Origin: Rhodospirillales bacterium | GTDB lineage: Bacteria; Pseudomonadota; Alphaproteobacteria; TMED109 | NCBI GenBank assembly: GCA_028824295.1 | Contig: JAPPED010000008.1 | Location: forward strand, 62,001 to 126,000 | Length of the DNA stretch: 64,000 nt | Reading direction: 5' to 3' | Part shown: positions 10,214 through 19,356 of the stretch, piece by piece | Numbering within the stretch: the first letter of the stretch is position 1 | How the letters are laid out: every line of letters begins with the position of its first letter | Program-made: the position numbers and the translations under genes | The notes under the pieces: generated by a model | What the model was told of the DNA's origin: nothing | Seen by the model: the letters and a program-made list of their open reading frames with translations, nothing else | The model's database searches: none

Positions 10214-11476
10214 ATGGTTAGCTCAGTGCGCGTCGCCGTCGTGGGTGCGGGGATCATTGGAATATCCACGGCCGAGTGGCTGCGCCGTGACGGACACGAA
10301 GTCACCCTCATTGACCGGGTCCGACCGGGTGACCCGGGCCAGGCATCTTGGGGCAACGCTGGCGTGCTCGCCGCGAGTTCGTTAATTCCGGTTTCAGTGC
10401 CAGGGCTGGTGTGGAAGCTGCCGGGCTATCTACTAAGCCGGGATGCGCCGCTACACGTTCACTGGGTCAGCTTGGTGCGGTCCATGCCTTGGCTTCTGCA
10501 GTTCCTCTGGAATGGCAGGCGTACCAAGGTCGCGCAGATCGCCGCGGCGCTCGCGCCACTGATCAGTGACACTGTCGAGCAGCATCTGGCCCTTGCACGT
10601 GGAACCGACGCGCTGTCCTTTGTTCAGTCGGCCAACTACACCGCCATCTATCGCGACCGCGCTGCGTTCAAGAAGGATGCATTCGTTTTCAGCCTGCGCC
10701 GACGGTTGGGCAGTAACTGGGACGAGTGGGATCGCGAGACGCTGAACGTGCGCGAGCCGGAGCTGTCGGACACCTATGGCTTCGCGGCCTCGTTCCGCGA
10801 CCACGGGTACATCGCGTCGCCAGCGGGTTACGTGGCGGCTCTCGCTGTGCATTTCGAACGCGAGGGCGGAAGGTTCCTGCTCGGGGAGGTAGTCGACATC
10901 GCACCCTGCGAGGGTGGCGGGGCGGCAGTCACCCTGGCGGGCGGTGCCCGGCACCACTCCGACCGGGTGGTGCTGGCCGCAGGAGCGTGGTCGGCAGAGC
11001 TGGCAAGACGCCTCGGTTACAAGACGGCGATGGTTGCCGAGCGAGGCTATCACGTGATGTTGTCGGGCGCCTCTCACATGCCGCGCGGTCCGATCATGGT
11101 GGCTGATGCCAAGACGTCGGTTACACCGATGGCAGACGGCCTGCGCTTCGCCGGGACAGTGGAGGTGGCCCCCGTCAACGCGCCTCCAAGCCAGGCGCCG
11201 CTCCAGGCGCTGCGGCGTACCATCCGACGGGTTTACCCCCGTCTTGCATGGCGGGAGGAAACGACATGGATGGGTCAGAGACCGTCAACGGTCGATAGCC
11301 TGCCGCTGATCGGACCGCTCCCAGATGCGCCGGCCGTTCTCTTCGCATTCGGATCTCAGCATGTCGGTATGACGATGGGGCCGCGGGTGGGCAGGCTGGT
11401 TGCCGATTTGGTGGGCATGCGCCAGCCGAACATCGACCTGCGTCCCTACCGAGTCGATCGTTTCAATCGCGGGTAA
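10214..11476 (+). CDS. FAD-dependent D-amino acid dehydrogenase-like oxidoreductase (DadA/DAO family)
   Basis: A 420-residue flavoprotein of the DAO family that probably oxidatively deaminates an amino acid. The Rossmann FAD motif VAVVGAGIIGISTAEWLRR lies at residues 6-25. Later family blocks are SWGNAGVLA (close to the DadA pattern), VVLAAGAWSAELA before the substrate region, and the C-terminal FAD-contact segment FGSQHVGMTMGPRVGRLVAD. The ATG at 10214 was chosen because it places the glycine-rich motif close to the N-terminus; a GTG about 15 bases later is also possible. It is monocistronic, without dadX or a transporter next to it. Substrate and electron acceptor are not predictable. Confidence 0.88.
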   Translation: MVSSVRVAVVGAGIIGISTAEWLRRDGHEVTLIDRVRPGDPGQASWGNAGVLAASSLIPVSVPGLVWKLPGYLLSRDAPLHVHWVSLVRSMPWLLQFLWNGRRTKVAQIAAALAPLISDTVEQHLALARGTDALSFVQSANYTAIYRDRAAFKKDAFVFSLRRRLGSNWDEWDRETLNVREPELSDTYGFAASFRDHGYIASPAGYVAALAVHFEREGGRFLLGEVVDIAPCEGGGAAVTLAGGARHHSDRVVLAAGAWSAELARRLGYKTAMVAERGYHVMLSGASHMPRGPIMVADAKTSVTPMADGLRFAGTVEVAPVNAPPSQAPLQALRRTIRRVYPRLAWREETTWMGQRPSTVDSLPLIGPLPDAPAVLFAFGSQHVGMTMGPRVGRLVADLVGMRQPNIDLRPYRVDRFNRG

Positions 11477-11640
11477 TCCGCGCTATGCCGCGTACGACTC
11501 TCCGGCGGCAACGGCGTGTTAGCGCTACCCGCCATGCTGCGGGTTCTGCACAAGGTAGATGCCGAAGTGGGGCGTTGCGCCTTGCCGCCCCTCGGTCCCA
11601 TAGGGCGCAGCTGACGGCCCCTTGGCGGCCGGACAGGCAG

Positions 11641-12171
11641 CTAGTCGGGGTCGGGGTCTTGCCGTTCCGAGTGCATCGCGAGATGGCGGTTGACTGGGGC
11701 GCTGGGGTGGGCATCGGCCGTCATGACGAAGCCCTTGGCCTCCAACAGCTCCTCCACCGCTTGCTTCCGCGAGGCTCGCTCCTCATCCAATGCCTTCACT
11801 TCTGCGTTGGTGGCGTCAGCCGGGTGGATCATGTACGACACAATCGTCGGCAGGCAGTTCGTGTCACCGTCCGCGTACAGTCGGACATGGCGGTCGTTGG
11901 TCATCCGGTGCATGGCGTAGTAGTCAAGGTGTGGCAGGTCATCCTCGGCTTGTGCCTCGAACTTAGTCCAGATGATCCATCCGCGCCGCACGATGAGCGA
12001 AGCGACACCGGGCTTTACGGCGTCCATTGGCAGTTCTGGGTCCCAATGTGAGAAACTGCGATTAAACCGATCGCGCAGTTTCTCCCGGTCATCCACGCAA
12101 ATTCTCCGACCGCCTTCGACATCATCGACCGTCGCTGACGTCGCGGACCGGACAGCGCACGTGCGCAACAC
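11641..12171 (-). CDS. Hypothetical protein
   Basis: A 176-residue frame starting with GTG at 12171. I do not recognise a family. The sequence is compositionally normal for a soluble protein: an aromatic-rich central part (GWIIWTKFEAQAEDDLPHLD, then YYAMHRMTNDRHVRLYADG), a VSYMIHPAD segment, and a charged, probably helical C-terminal part (NAEVKALDEERASRKQAVEEL). The first 25 residues are less protein-like and the true start may be internal. The start codon lies inside the repeat array described at 12166-12294, so the gene may be cargo placed at a transposon end. Confidence 0.5.
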   Translation of the reverse strand: MLRTCAVRSATSATVDDVEGGRRICVDDREKLRDRFNRSFSHWDPELPMDAVKPGVASLIVRRGWIIWTKFEAQAEDDLPHLDYYAMHRMTNDRHVRLYADGDTNCLPTIVSYMIHPADATNAEVKALDEERASRKQAVEELLEAKGFVMTADAHPSAPVNRHLAMHSERQDPDPD

Positions 12172-12294
12172 ACTTCATGTTTGCACCTCTGGAAACTGAG
12201 TGTTTGCATCATTAGTTGGGCATTTCAGGGCTCCACAGTCACGTGGCTAACGAATCTTTGCAATTTTGGCGGCGTGGCAAAGGAAAGGTTTCAA
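12166..12294 (+). repeat. Array of TnsB-site-like repeats, same unit as at 24493-24539
   Basis: Two 21-bp units at 12243-12263 and 12274-12294 each match 17 of 21 positions of the unit at 24493-24513 (GTGGCAACCGAAAGTTTGCAA). Two weaker units ending in TGTTTGCA lie at 12166-12186 and 12189-12209. All point in the same direction as the copies beside tRNA-Gly, which is not what the opposite end of the same transposon should show. It therefore looks like the corresponding end of a second, older element rather than the partner end. Confidence 0.5.
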
Positions 12295-12534
12295 CGTACG
12301 GCCCAGTTGGCTGAAGCTCTGTCCCGGCGCACCGGGCATTCGGCTGGTTCCCCAGATAAGGCGGCAGCAGTCCGATTTACCCAATCGAACGCCTTGTGCT
12401 GACCAACCTCAGTCGGTTTGTCCTGTCGCAAGGTGAGTGCAGTTGCTGCTGAAGATGCCCTCGACGATGGGCCATCCAGTCTCAGGGAATTTCAGCAGCA
12501 TGCGGCGCCAAACAGTTGACGGCCCCGCAATTGG

Positions 12535-12792
12535 GTGCGCTCGGCTCCAGTGGTTCGGATGGTGCCGGAAAAGTGCTCAATCCTTGGCGTCGTTTGCGGG
12601 GAGATCTTCGGCGCGCCCGGACGCTCCGGCGAGGGACTGGCGATCACCAGCGCGGCGCTGGCCAGGGCCCTGGACGAGGTGCCCGAGGGACTGGAGGACA
12701 AGCGTGACATCGGCCAGAAGCACTGGCTCCGGAGGGTGCTGCTGAAGGAGCTGCAGTCGCCAGCGGAGGAGAGGCTGCCGATCGAGGCTTGA
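12535..12792 (+). CDS. Possible small hypothetical protein or gene remnant
   Basis: An 85-codon frame whose second half (GLAITSAALARALDEVPEGL, then EDKRDIGQKHWLRRVLLKEL) reads like a helical protein C-terminus, while its first 30 codons do not. No family recognised. It may be the tail of a gene whose 5' part was lost when the accessory region was assembled. Confidence 0.25.
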   Translation: MRSAPVVRMVPEKCSILGVVCGEIFGAPGRSGEGLAITSAALARALDEVPEGLEDKRDIGQKHWLRRVLLKELQSPAEERLPIEA

Positions 12793-12856
12793 CAAGTGCT
12801 CCCGCTGCAAAAGATTCCCGTAGACGGTAGATGCTGCTACGGGGACGCTTGGCGCC

Positions 12857-13798
12857 ATGGAGCAATTTCAGATGGCACGGGAACAAGTGCGCAAACGCAA
12901 TATTGACTTTCTCGAGGCCTTGGCCACAGCGTCTCACGCCCGTGATGCAGGGCCGGCATTCCAGCAGTCTGCTCAGCGATCTGCTGTCCGCTTCCCTGTT
13001 TCTTTGCACTCAGCACTGGCGGACATAGGCCAAGCCTTTTCGAGAACAGCTGAACAGTACCTAGGCGTTGTCAGGCGAATCGGCTTTGACCATCAGTTTG
13101 GACGTTCCCTTCCCAAATTTGAGCTTCCGGCTTTCCCAAACGTTCTGGAACCCTTGGTAAGCCAACTGCGTCTGGAGGAGTCCTTGGACGAGTCTGGGTG
13201 GCTCCTTCACCGTTCCACTCCGTTTGATCAAGTCAGGACCTGCGCTCGTGACGGGCAAGCAATTCAACCGTTCCTGCGCAACTACTACAGTGAACACTGG
13301 GAGGATGTCCGCCGCGCGGTCGAGTCTTGGTTGACCACCTGCCCTCTGGACGATGAAGCGAAGGCGACGTTCCGTGAGGCGCTGACGGCGCATGAAGCGC
13401 GGCTCTACCGCAGCGTCAGCCGTCTCCTGTTTCCGGAAATCGAACGCGTTTCACGTAAGGAATTGCACGGCGACCGCTTGACAAAGGACCTATCCAGCCA
13501 GCCTCGGCTGCGTGAACTCACCCGAGAGCTTCCGGTGTCGGTTGCGAGGCGGGCGGGCTTCTTCGGACTGCACCTGTGTCGTCGTCTGTCGAGGCACCTG
13601 TACGAGTCGGTCAGGGATGACGATGCGCGGCAGCGTTTCGCGGATGACCCAGTACCGAACCGTCATGCCGTCGTTCACGGTCTGGTCGAGTATTCGTCAA
13701 TGCAGAGCAGTCTCAATGCGATCTTCATGACAGAATTTCTCTTCTCAACGATTGTCTGGTTGCGGGACGGGCATTTGCGGTCGACGGTGGACGAATGA
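12857..13798 (+). CDS. HEPN-like protein next to a restriction-methylation gene
   Basis: A 313-residue soluble protein of unnamed family. Near the C-terminus it has PNRHAVVHGLVEYSS with Arg269-X4-His274, the RX4-6H signature of HEPN-fold proteins, many of which are RNases in toxin-antitoxin and abortive-infection systems. The following NAIFMTEFLFSTIVWL helix fits the last helix of such a domain. The N-terminal 200 residues are helical and unassigned. It lies 163 bp upstream of the MmeI-type enzyme in the same direction, suggesting a shared defence function. RNase activity is inferred from the motif only; many proteins of this type are uncharacterised and some HEPN domains are inactive. Confidence 0.65.
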   Translation: MEQFQMAREQVRKRNIDFLEALATASHARDAGPAFQQSAQRSAVRFPVSLHSALADIGQAFSRTAEQYLGVVRRIGFDHQFGRSLPKFELPAFPNVLEPLVSQLRLEESLDESGWLLHRSTPFDQVRTCARDGQAIQPFLRNYYSEHWEDVRRAVESWLTTCPLDDEAKATFREALTAHEARLYRSVSRLLFPEIERVSRKELHGDRLTKDLSSQPRLRELTRELPVSVARRAGFFGLHLCRRLSRHLYESVRDDDARQRFADDPVPNRHAVVHGLVEYSSMQSSLNAIFMTEFLFSTIVWLRDGHLRSTVDE

Positions 13799-13961
13799 TC
13801 AGATATGTCGCCTCTGACCTTTGGGTCCGCGCGGCGGAAGGGGAGGAGAACACCGATAGGGCACTGAGCGGACTGCGGAGCAGCCGAACGCCGGAACGTC
13901 AGCACATGCATCTTCCAACGGGACAGGTTAGTTCCGGTGCTGCACCGGTTGCGCGGACGCC

Positions 13962-16811
13962 ATGGACCCGATGACGCCGGGCGCATTCATCGCCAAGTGG
14001 CGCGCGTCCGAGCTGAAGGAAAGTTCGGCCGCCCAGGAGCACTTCATTGATCTCTGCCGGCTGCTCGGCGAACCGACCCCGGCGCAGGCCGACCCGACCG
14101 GTGAGCACTACTGCTTCGAGCGCGGTGCACGGAAGGACGGCGGCAGCGGTGGCTGGGCGGACGTGTGGAAGCGTCACTGCTTTGCCTGGGAGTACAAGGG
14201 CAAGCACGCCAACCTTGACGCGGCGTTCAGCCAGTTGCGGCAGTACGCGCTGGCGCTGGAGAACCCGCCGCTCCTGATCGTCTCGGACATGGCGCGGTTC
14301 CGCATCCGCACCAACTGGACGAACAGCGTGAGCGCGACGCACGAGTTCGCGCTCGACGATCTCGCCGACGCGGCCTGCCGGGACAAGCTGAAGTGGGCGA
14401 TGTCGGATCCGGAACGCCTGCGCCCCGGCGAGAGCCGGCAGGCGCTGACCGAGCGCGCGGCGGCGACCTTCGCGCTGCTGGCGCAGTCCCTGCGCGAGCG
14501 CGGCCACGACCCGCAGACGGTGGCGCACTTCGTAAACCGGCTGGTGTTCTGCATGTTCGCGGAGGACGTGGGCCTGCTGCCCGATAGCATGTTCACTCGG
14601 ATGCTGGAGCGCACGCGGCGCGAACCCGAGAAGTTCGCTGACTACGCGTCGCGGCTGTTCGGCGCAATGTCTACCGGCGGCGATGTGGGATTCGAAACGG
14701 TGGCCTGGTTCAACGGCGGGTTGTTCGACGACGACACCGCCCTGCCGCTCGAAGGCAATGATGTCGAGACGGCGCTTGAGGCGGCGGTGCTCGACTGGTC
14801 GGAGATCGATCCGTCCATTCTCGGTACTCTGTTCGAGCGCGGGCTCGACCCGGATAAGCGTTCGCAGCTCGGCGCGCACTACACCGACCGCGACAAGATC
14901 ATGCGGATCATCGATCCGGTGATCGTTCGGCCGCTGCTCGAGGAATGGGAGATGGCGAAGAGCGCCATCGCTGCCGCGCTAAAGCGTGCGGAGAAGGCGC
15001 GGTCGAAGGCCGCGCAGACGCGGCAACGCCGGCAGGCGGACGGCCTAGTGCGCACCTTCCTCGAAGGGTTGCGCCGCTTCACTGTGCTCGACCCGGCCTG
15101 TGGCTCGGGCAACTTCCTCTACCTTGCGCTGCACGCTCTCAAGGACATCGAGCACCGGGTCCAGCTCGAGGCGGAGGCCTTCGGCTTGGCGCGCGGGTTC
15201 CCGGAGATTGGTCCAGCCAGCGTGAAGGGCATCGAGATCAACGCCTACGCGGCAGAGCTTGCCCGGGTATCAATCTGGATCGGCGAAATCCAGTGGATGC
15301 GGCGCAACGGGTTCGGCGCATCGACCAATCCGATCCTCGACCCGCTCGACACCATCGAATGCCGCGACGCAATCCTCGCACCGGACGGGACCGAGCCGGA
15401 TTGGCCGGAAGCCGACGTCGTGATCGGCAACCCGCCGTTCCTCGGAGACAAGGTCATGCGCGATGGGTTGGGTCACGAATACACCGAGCGCCTACGCCAC
15501 ACCTATCGAGAATCGGTCCCAGGGTCCGCTGATCTTGTCTGCTACTGGTTTCGCAAGGCGGGCGAACTGGTGACCTCCGGCAGCGCCTCTCGAAGTGGCC
15601 TGGCCGCAACCAATTCGATTCGCGGAGGTAACAATCGCGTCGTGCTCGATCGGATCGTTGCCGAGTCAACGATTTACGACGCTTGGGCGGACGAGCCATG
15701 GATCGTGGACGGTGCTGCCGTACGGGTGTCTTTGATCTGCTTCGGCCCGAGAGACGCCGGGTGTTCCTTGCGCCTGGATGGCATAGACGTTGCTCGCATC
15801 AATGCCGATCTGACCGATGCGGCGGCTGACCTTACCGGTGCCGCCAGACTCTCGGACAATCGCGGTGTGGCGTTCTTGGGCGACACCAAGAACGGCGCTT
15901 TCGACGTTCCGGGCGATCTGGCGCGGGAATGGCTGCGCCTGCCGGCCAATCCGAACGGACGGCCCAACGCCGACGTTCTGAGGCCCTGGGTCAACGGGAT
16001 GGACCTGACCCGCCGTCTGGCGGGCAAGTGGATTGTGGATTTCGGGTGGGAGATGTTGGAGGCCGACGCCGCGCTCTACGAAGCGCCCTTCGCGCACGTA
16101 AGGGAGCATGTCTGGCCGAAGCGGCAAAAGAACAGGGTGGCATCAGTCAAGCGGTTTTGGTGGCGGCACGAGCGTCCGCGCCCGGAAATGTGGCAGGCCT
16201 TGGAAGGCATGGCCCGATTTATCGCTACTCCGCGCGTGGCCAAGCATCGCCTGTTCGCATGGTGCGAAGCGCGCATCTTGCCCGACTGTCAGCTCATCGT
16301 AATCGCCCGTGACGACGACACGACGTTCGGCATCCTGCACAGCCGCTTCCACGAGGCATGGTCGCTGCGGCTGGGCACCAGCCTGGAGGATCGGCCCCGC
16401 TACACGCCGACCACGACCTTCGAGACCTTCCCCTTCCCCGAGGGCCTGTCACCGGACGTTCCGGCTGCCGATTATGCCAGCGAACCCCGCGCCGTCGCCA
16501 TAGCGGAGGCCGCGCAACGGTTGGTCGACCTCCGCGACCGTTGGCTGAATCCACCCGAATGGGTGGAGTGGTGGGACGAGCAGGTTCCCGGTTATCCGAT
16601 GCGCCCGGTCGCCCGCGACGCGGCAGCGGCGAACGAACTGAAGGCACGCACGCTTACAAACCTCTACAACGCGCGCCCCCAGTGGCTTGCCGACGCCCAC
16701 GTGGAACTCGATGCCGCCGTCGCGGCGGCTTACGGGTGGGATGCGGACATTTCTAACGACGCCGCACTGGAGGCGCTGCTGAGAAGCAATCAGCAGCAGG
16801 CGGCAAAATAG
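13962..16811 (+). CDS. MmeI-type single-chain restriction endonuclease/DNA adenine methyltransferase (type IIL/IIG)
   Basis: A 949-residue enzyme expected to methylate one strand of its site and cut about 20 bp away. N-terminal nuclease: Asp67 followed by Glu77-Tyr-Lys79, i.e. D-X9-EXK, the same spacing as in MmeI. A helical linker follows (about 150-330). The methyltransferase has motif I DPACGSGNF at residue 377 (AdoMet binding) and motif IV NPPF at residue 490 (gamma-class adenine target). The C-terminal half (about 610-920) is the target-recognition region, including the RPRPEMW segment. The length fits the family (MmeI 919). No separate methylase or specificity subunit is present or needed. 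All key residues look intact, so it is probably active. The recognition site cannot be read from the sequence. Confidence 0.92.
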   Translation: MDPMTPGAFIAKWRASELKESSAAQEHFIDLCRLLGEPTPAQADPTGEHYCFERGARKDGGSGGWADVWKRHCFAWEYKGKHANLDAAFSQLRQYALALENPPLLIVSDMARFRIRTNWTNSVSATHEFALDDLADAACRDKLKWAMSDPERLRPGESRQALTERAAATFALLAQSLRERGHDPQTVAHFVNRLVFCMFAEDVGLLPDSMFTRMLERTRREPEKFADYASRLFGAMSTGGDVGFETVAWFNGGLFDDDTALPLEGNDVETALEAAVLDWSEIDPSILGTLFERGLDPDKRSQLGAHYTDRDKIMRIIDPVIVRPLLEEWEMAKSAIAAALKRAEKARSKAAQTRQRRQADGLVRTFLEGLRRFTVLDPACGSGNFLYLALHALKDIEHRVQLEAEAFGLARGFPEIGPASVKGIEINAYAAELARVSIWIGEIQWMRRNGFGASTNPILDPLDTIECRDAILAPDGTEPDWPEADVVIGNPPFLGDKVMRDGLGHEYTERLRHTYRESVPGSADLVCYWFRKAGELVTSGSASRSGLAATNSIRGGNNRVVLDRIVAESTIYDAWADEPWIVDGAAVRVSLICFGPRDAGCSLRLDGIDVARINADLTDAAADLTGAARLSDNRGVAFLGDTKNGAFDVPGDLAREWLRLPANPNGRPNADVLRPWVNGMDLTRRLAGKWIVDFGWEMLEADAALYEAPFAHVREHVWPKRQKNRVASVKRFWWRHERPRPEMWQALEGMARFIATPRVAKHRLFAWCEARILPDCQLIVIARDDDTTFGILHSRFHEAWSLRLGTSLEDRPRYTPTTTFETFPFPEGLSPDVPAADYASEPRAVAIAEAAQRLVDLRDRWLNPPEWVEWWDEQVPGYPMRPVARDAAAANELKARTLTNLYNARPQWLADAHVELDAAVAAAYGWDADISNDAALEALLRSNQQQAAK

Positions 16812-16825
16812 GGGAGCACAGCACA

Positions 16826-17518
16826 GTGAGTTCAATCCTGGAATGGGTTGCCACCGGCCATGGCATCGTGACCGCTGTCGCGACAGTTGTCGTGGCGGTT
16901 GCCGCAGCAATCACGGCATGGGCGACTTACAGCCTTGTCCGGGAGAATAAACTGTTCAGAAAGGTGGGCGAAGACCCCAAGGTGATCGCGTATCTAACAG
17001 GTGACCCGAAGCACGTATCGCTACTGAACCTAGTCCTGGAAAACGTGGGGCGTGGTCCCGCAAGGAATATTGAATTCGGTTTTGATTTCGATGAATGATT
17101 TTACGCGAATGGCCGGGTCGCCCCGATGAATAGATCTGACAGAACACCGTATGGATTCCTGCCGCAGGGTGAACGCATTTGTATGTTTTTCGGCAGTGGA
17201 GGTGGGCTGCTGGGAGATGACCGGCTTCCACCCTTCCGGGCAATAGTCAAGTGGCAAAACCTGGAAGGGAAACAATTCGAAGAAGAGCATGAAATGGATG
17301 TGTGTCAGTTTCTCGTGATCTTTCCGCCGAGCGGATCCGCTGACTATGATATCGCAGAGTCGCTGAAGAAGATTTCCAAGCGTCTCGACAAGTTTTCCTC
17401 TGCCGGAAGTTCGGGACGCCTAAAGGTGGAAACGATGACGGCTTCAGAGGCACGGCAACAACGGTTCAAGAATCATACTGAGACAGCAACTGACCATCAG
17501 GGCCAGCCCAAGAGTTGA
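16826..17518 (+). pseudogene. Small membrane-anchored hypothetical gene interrupted by an in-frame TGA
   Basis: A GTG start at 16826 lies 14 bp after the MmeI-type gene, with GGGGAG as ribosome site, so the two are cotranscribed. The first 89 codons give a transmembrane helix (about residues 12-38) and then LLNLVLENVGRGPARNIEFG. A TGA at 17096-17098 stops this, but the same frame continues FYANGRVAPMNRSDRTPYGF and on to 17518 without shift: LPQGERICMFFGSG and the beta-rich RAIVKWQNLEGKQFEEE. Both halves clearly belong to one protein of about 229 residues, a common membrane-anchored beta-domain type of unknown role. Either a nonsense mutation, a sequencing error, or reinitiation at ATG 17126. 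Confidence 0.7.
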
Positions 17519-17673
17519 GCCCAATCGTTGTGGGCACCGGGCTGCCCGATAGTTGATGGTTCGATGTTGGCCATCCGATCGTTTCCCTCCTGGCTTCGGC
17601 GGCCCGTGCCAACCCCGGCGCATCGGCGCTTGGGCAATCCGGTGCCGCCCGCCTCGCCCCTTCGCGGGTTCGG

Positions 17674-18396
17674 CTAGCACGTGTGCGCGGGCCCCGGGAC
17701 CGGCACGCCGGTCAGCGGGCACGCGAGCAGCATGAGCTTGAGGCGTCCCCCGCGCTTGCGTTTCACCCTGAGGTACGTATCGACGATGCCGTCGTGGTCG
17801 AGTTCCTGCCAGTCGGGCCGGCGCTTCCGGAGGTGCCGCGCGGCGGCGGCGGCGAGCGCGTAGGTCGCGTCGTCCTGGCAGACATCGCCCGGGTCGCTGA
17901 CCAGTTCGGTCGGAAGGCCGCTCGGCGTGTCGACCGTGAGCCGGATCGCCTGGTCGAACCGGCCGCCGTCCTCGGCGGCATCGGCGACGGCAAAGACCTT
18001 CCCGGCCAGCTTCCGGAGCTCCTTCCGGGCCTTCCGGCCGAGCTTCACGCCGTGGTTGTAGCAGGGCTTGTACAGCGTCTCGACGTGGCACCGGTCGTCG
18101 GCCGGCGTCCACGTCAGGGTGACGCTGTACAGCGGATCGCCGCCGGCGGTCTCCTCGCGCTCTACGGCCTTCCTGAAGAGTTCCCTCGCCGTCTCGAGTA
18201 GCACTCGTTTCAGCGCCCGGTGGCGCGAGCGCCAGTACGCGCTGACCGCCTTGCTGCCGTCGGTTTCCGGGCGGCTGTTGCCGATGACTTCCTCCTCGTC
18301 GAAGTCCTGGACCACGCGGTACCTGAGCTTGCGGATGCCGGCCGCGGCGGCGCTGGCTGCGAGTTCGGCCCGGGTCGGGCGTGACGAACGTGGCAT
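17674..18396 (-). CDS. Hypothetical protein
   Basis: A 240-residue basic, soluble protein of no recognised family. The start at ATG 18396 is chosen because AGGAG lies 8 bases upstream; a longer frame to 18468 has no such signal. Visible features are a helical N-terminal part (RAELAASAAAAGIRKLRYRV), a YSVTLTWTPADD beta-like segment, and an Arg/Lys-rich C-terminal part ending in LMLLACPLTGVPVPG. It is in the accessory region between the restriction gene and the decayed metallophosphoesterase; its role is unknown. Confidence 0.6.
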   Translation of the reverse strand: MPRSSRPTRAELAASAAAAGIRKLRYRVVQDFDEEEVIGNSRPETDGSKAVSAYWRSRHRALKRVLLETARELFRKAVEREETAGGDPLYSVTLTWTPADDRCHVETLYKPCYNHGVKLGRKARKELRKLAGKVFAVADAAEDGGRFDQAIRLTVDTPSGLPTELVSDPGDVCQDDATYALAAAAARHLRKRRPDWQELDHDGIVDTYLRVKRKRGGRLKLMLLACPLTGVPVPGPAHTC

Positions 18397-18543
18397 GGCG
18401 TGTCTCCTGGTCGGCGTCCCGGTGGAACGGGACGGGTTCGTGGAGTCGGGGATCGGTGGTGGGTTCAAGCCGTCGGCTGCATTCCGCCCGGCGAACTGGC
18501 AACTTGCCGCCGGCAGGCGCGCGCCTTGTGCGTATTGCAGGGC

Positions 18544-18693
18544 TCAGATGTCGAGCGTCAGGTCCGCCCGGTAGCCGTTGCCGCGGCCCTCGCCGGGGTA
18601 GCCCCGAGGGTTGGCCGGCATCCGCGTCTCGCCCAGCCTGGTGTCCACCGCGTCGTGGACGTGGCCGTGGATCCAGAGCGCCGGCTGTGACGG
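18544..18693 (-). pseudogene. C-terminal fragment of a metallophosphoesterase
   Basis: The minus strand reads PALWIHGHVHDAVDTRLGET followed by RMPANPRGYPGEG, which is the last conserved block of calcineurin-like phosphoesterases (GHVH metal ligands and NPRGY). The upstream two thirds of the gene, with the other metal-binding motifs, are missing: further upstream the frame is unrelated. It is a truncated remnant, probably cut when neighbouring accessory DNA was inserted. Confidence 0.7.
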
Positions 18694-18839
18694 GAACGGC
18701 GGTACCCGGCATGACGGTGCTGCGCAGGTCCACCCAGGCGTGCGGCAGCGCTGCCGCAGGAAATTCCTTGGCCCCGTCGGCAGGAGACATACCGACGGAA
18801 GCAGAGTCCTCGGATCGTGAATGGTGGTCGTCGACGGTT

Positions 18840-19049
18840 TCAGTCGGTTTCCGATGGCTTGCGCTGTCCGAGCTTTGCCAGGCGCCGCGCGAGTTCCCGT
18901 TCCAACCGGCCTCGGCGGAACGGTGTCAGCTTGCGCCATTCTCTGATTTCGGCGTCAGTCCTGCCACAGCCCAGGCACCACCCCGTCGTCGGGTCGGTAC
19001 GGCAGACGTCGATGCATGGGGAAGGTGCCCGTTGTGCTCGCCGTTTCAT
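18840..19049 (-). CDS. DUF1289 family protein
   Basis: A 69-residue protein with the family pattern PCIDVCRTDPTTGWCLGCGR, in which four Cys residues form a probable metal or Fe-S site, followed by TDAEIREWRKLT and a basic helical tail. The length and order are typical of the short DUF1289 proteins of alpha- and gammaproteobacteria. It follows the WD40 remnant by 35 bp on the same strand, downstream of zur. Function unknown. Confidence 0.85.
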   Translation of the reverse strand: MKRRAQRAPSPCIDVCRTDPTTGWCLGCGRTDAEIREWRKLTPFRRGRLERELARRLAKLGQRKPSETD

Positions 19050-19083
19050 GAAGGAGCCTCGGCTGAAGTTCCACCGTTCGCGC

Positions 19084-19347
19084 TCACGAGGGGGTCCGCC
19101 AGTCGGAAAGGTTGATTTGGCCGACCGGACCGCGTTCGGTTCCGAGGGCGAGATGCTGTCCGTTCGCCGACCATGCGAGCGCGCTCACAGCGCCCTCGCC
19201 GAGCCGCTTGACCAGAACCGAATGCGTGCGGCCGACCTGCACGAGGATGGTGGCACCGTCCTTGTAGCTGGCGGCGACCACGTCATGCCGGGGATGGGCA
19301 GCCGGGACGGTCTTTCCGGATACGGGCTCTCCATGGGTACAGGCCAT
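19084..19347 (-). pseudogene. C-terminal remnant of a WD40-repeat protein
   Basis: An 87-codon frame showing the tail of a beta-propeller: PRHDVVAASYKDGATILVQV and VSALAWSANGQHLALGTERG are the end of one and most of the last WD40 repeat. A full protein of this type has six to seven repeats (around 330 residues), so the first three quarters are missing, and the frame begins just after the zur stop codon. In alphaproteobacteria WD40 proteins of this kind are often encoded beside zinc-homeostasis genes. Here a deletion has apparently joined zur to the tail of the gene. Confidence 0.65.
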
Positions 19348-19356
19348 CGGATCCAG

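Noticed and set aside
12166-12294. Left end of the same transposon as at 24567.
   Set aside because: The repeat units point in the same direction as those at 24493-24539, whereas the two ends of one element should be inverted; kept instead as a possible second element end.
16826-17518. TGA at 17096 read as selenocysteine.
   Set aside because: No stem-loop of SECIS type is evident after the codon, the family is not a redox enzyme and no selenocysteine genes are in the window.
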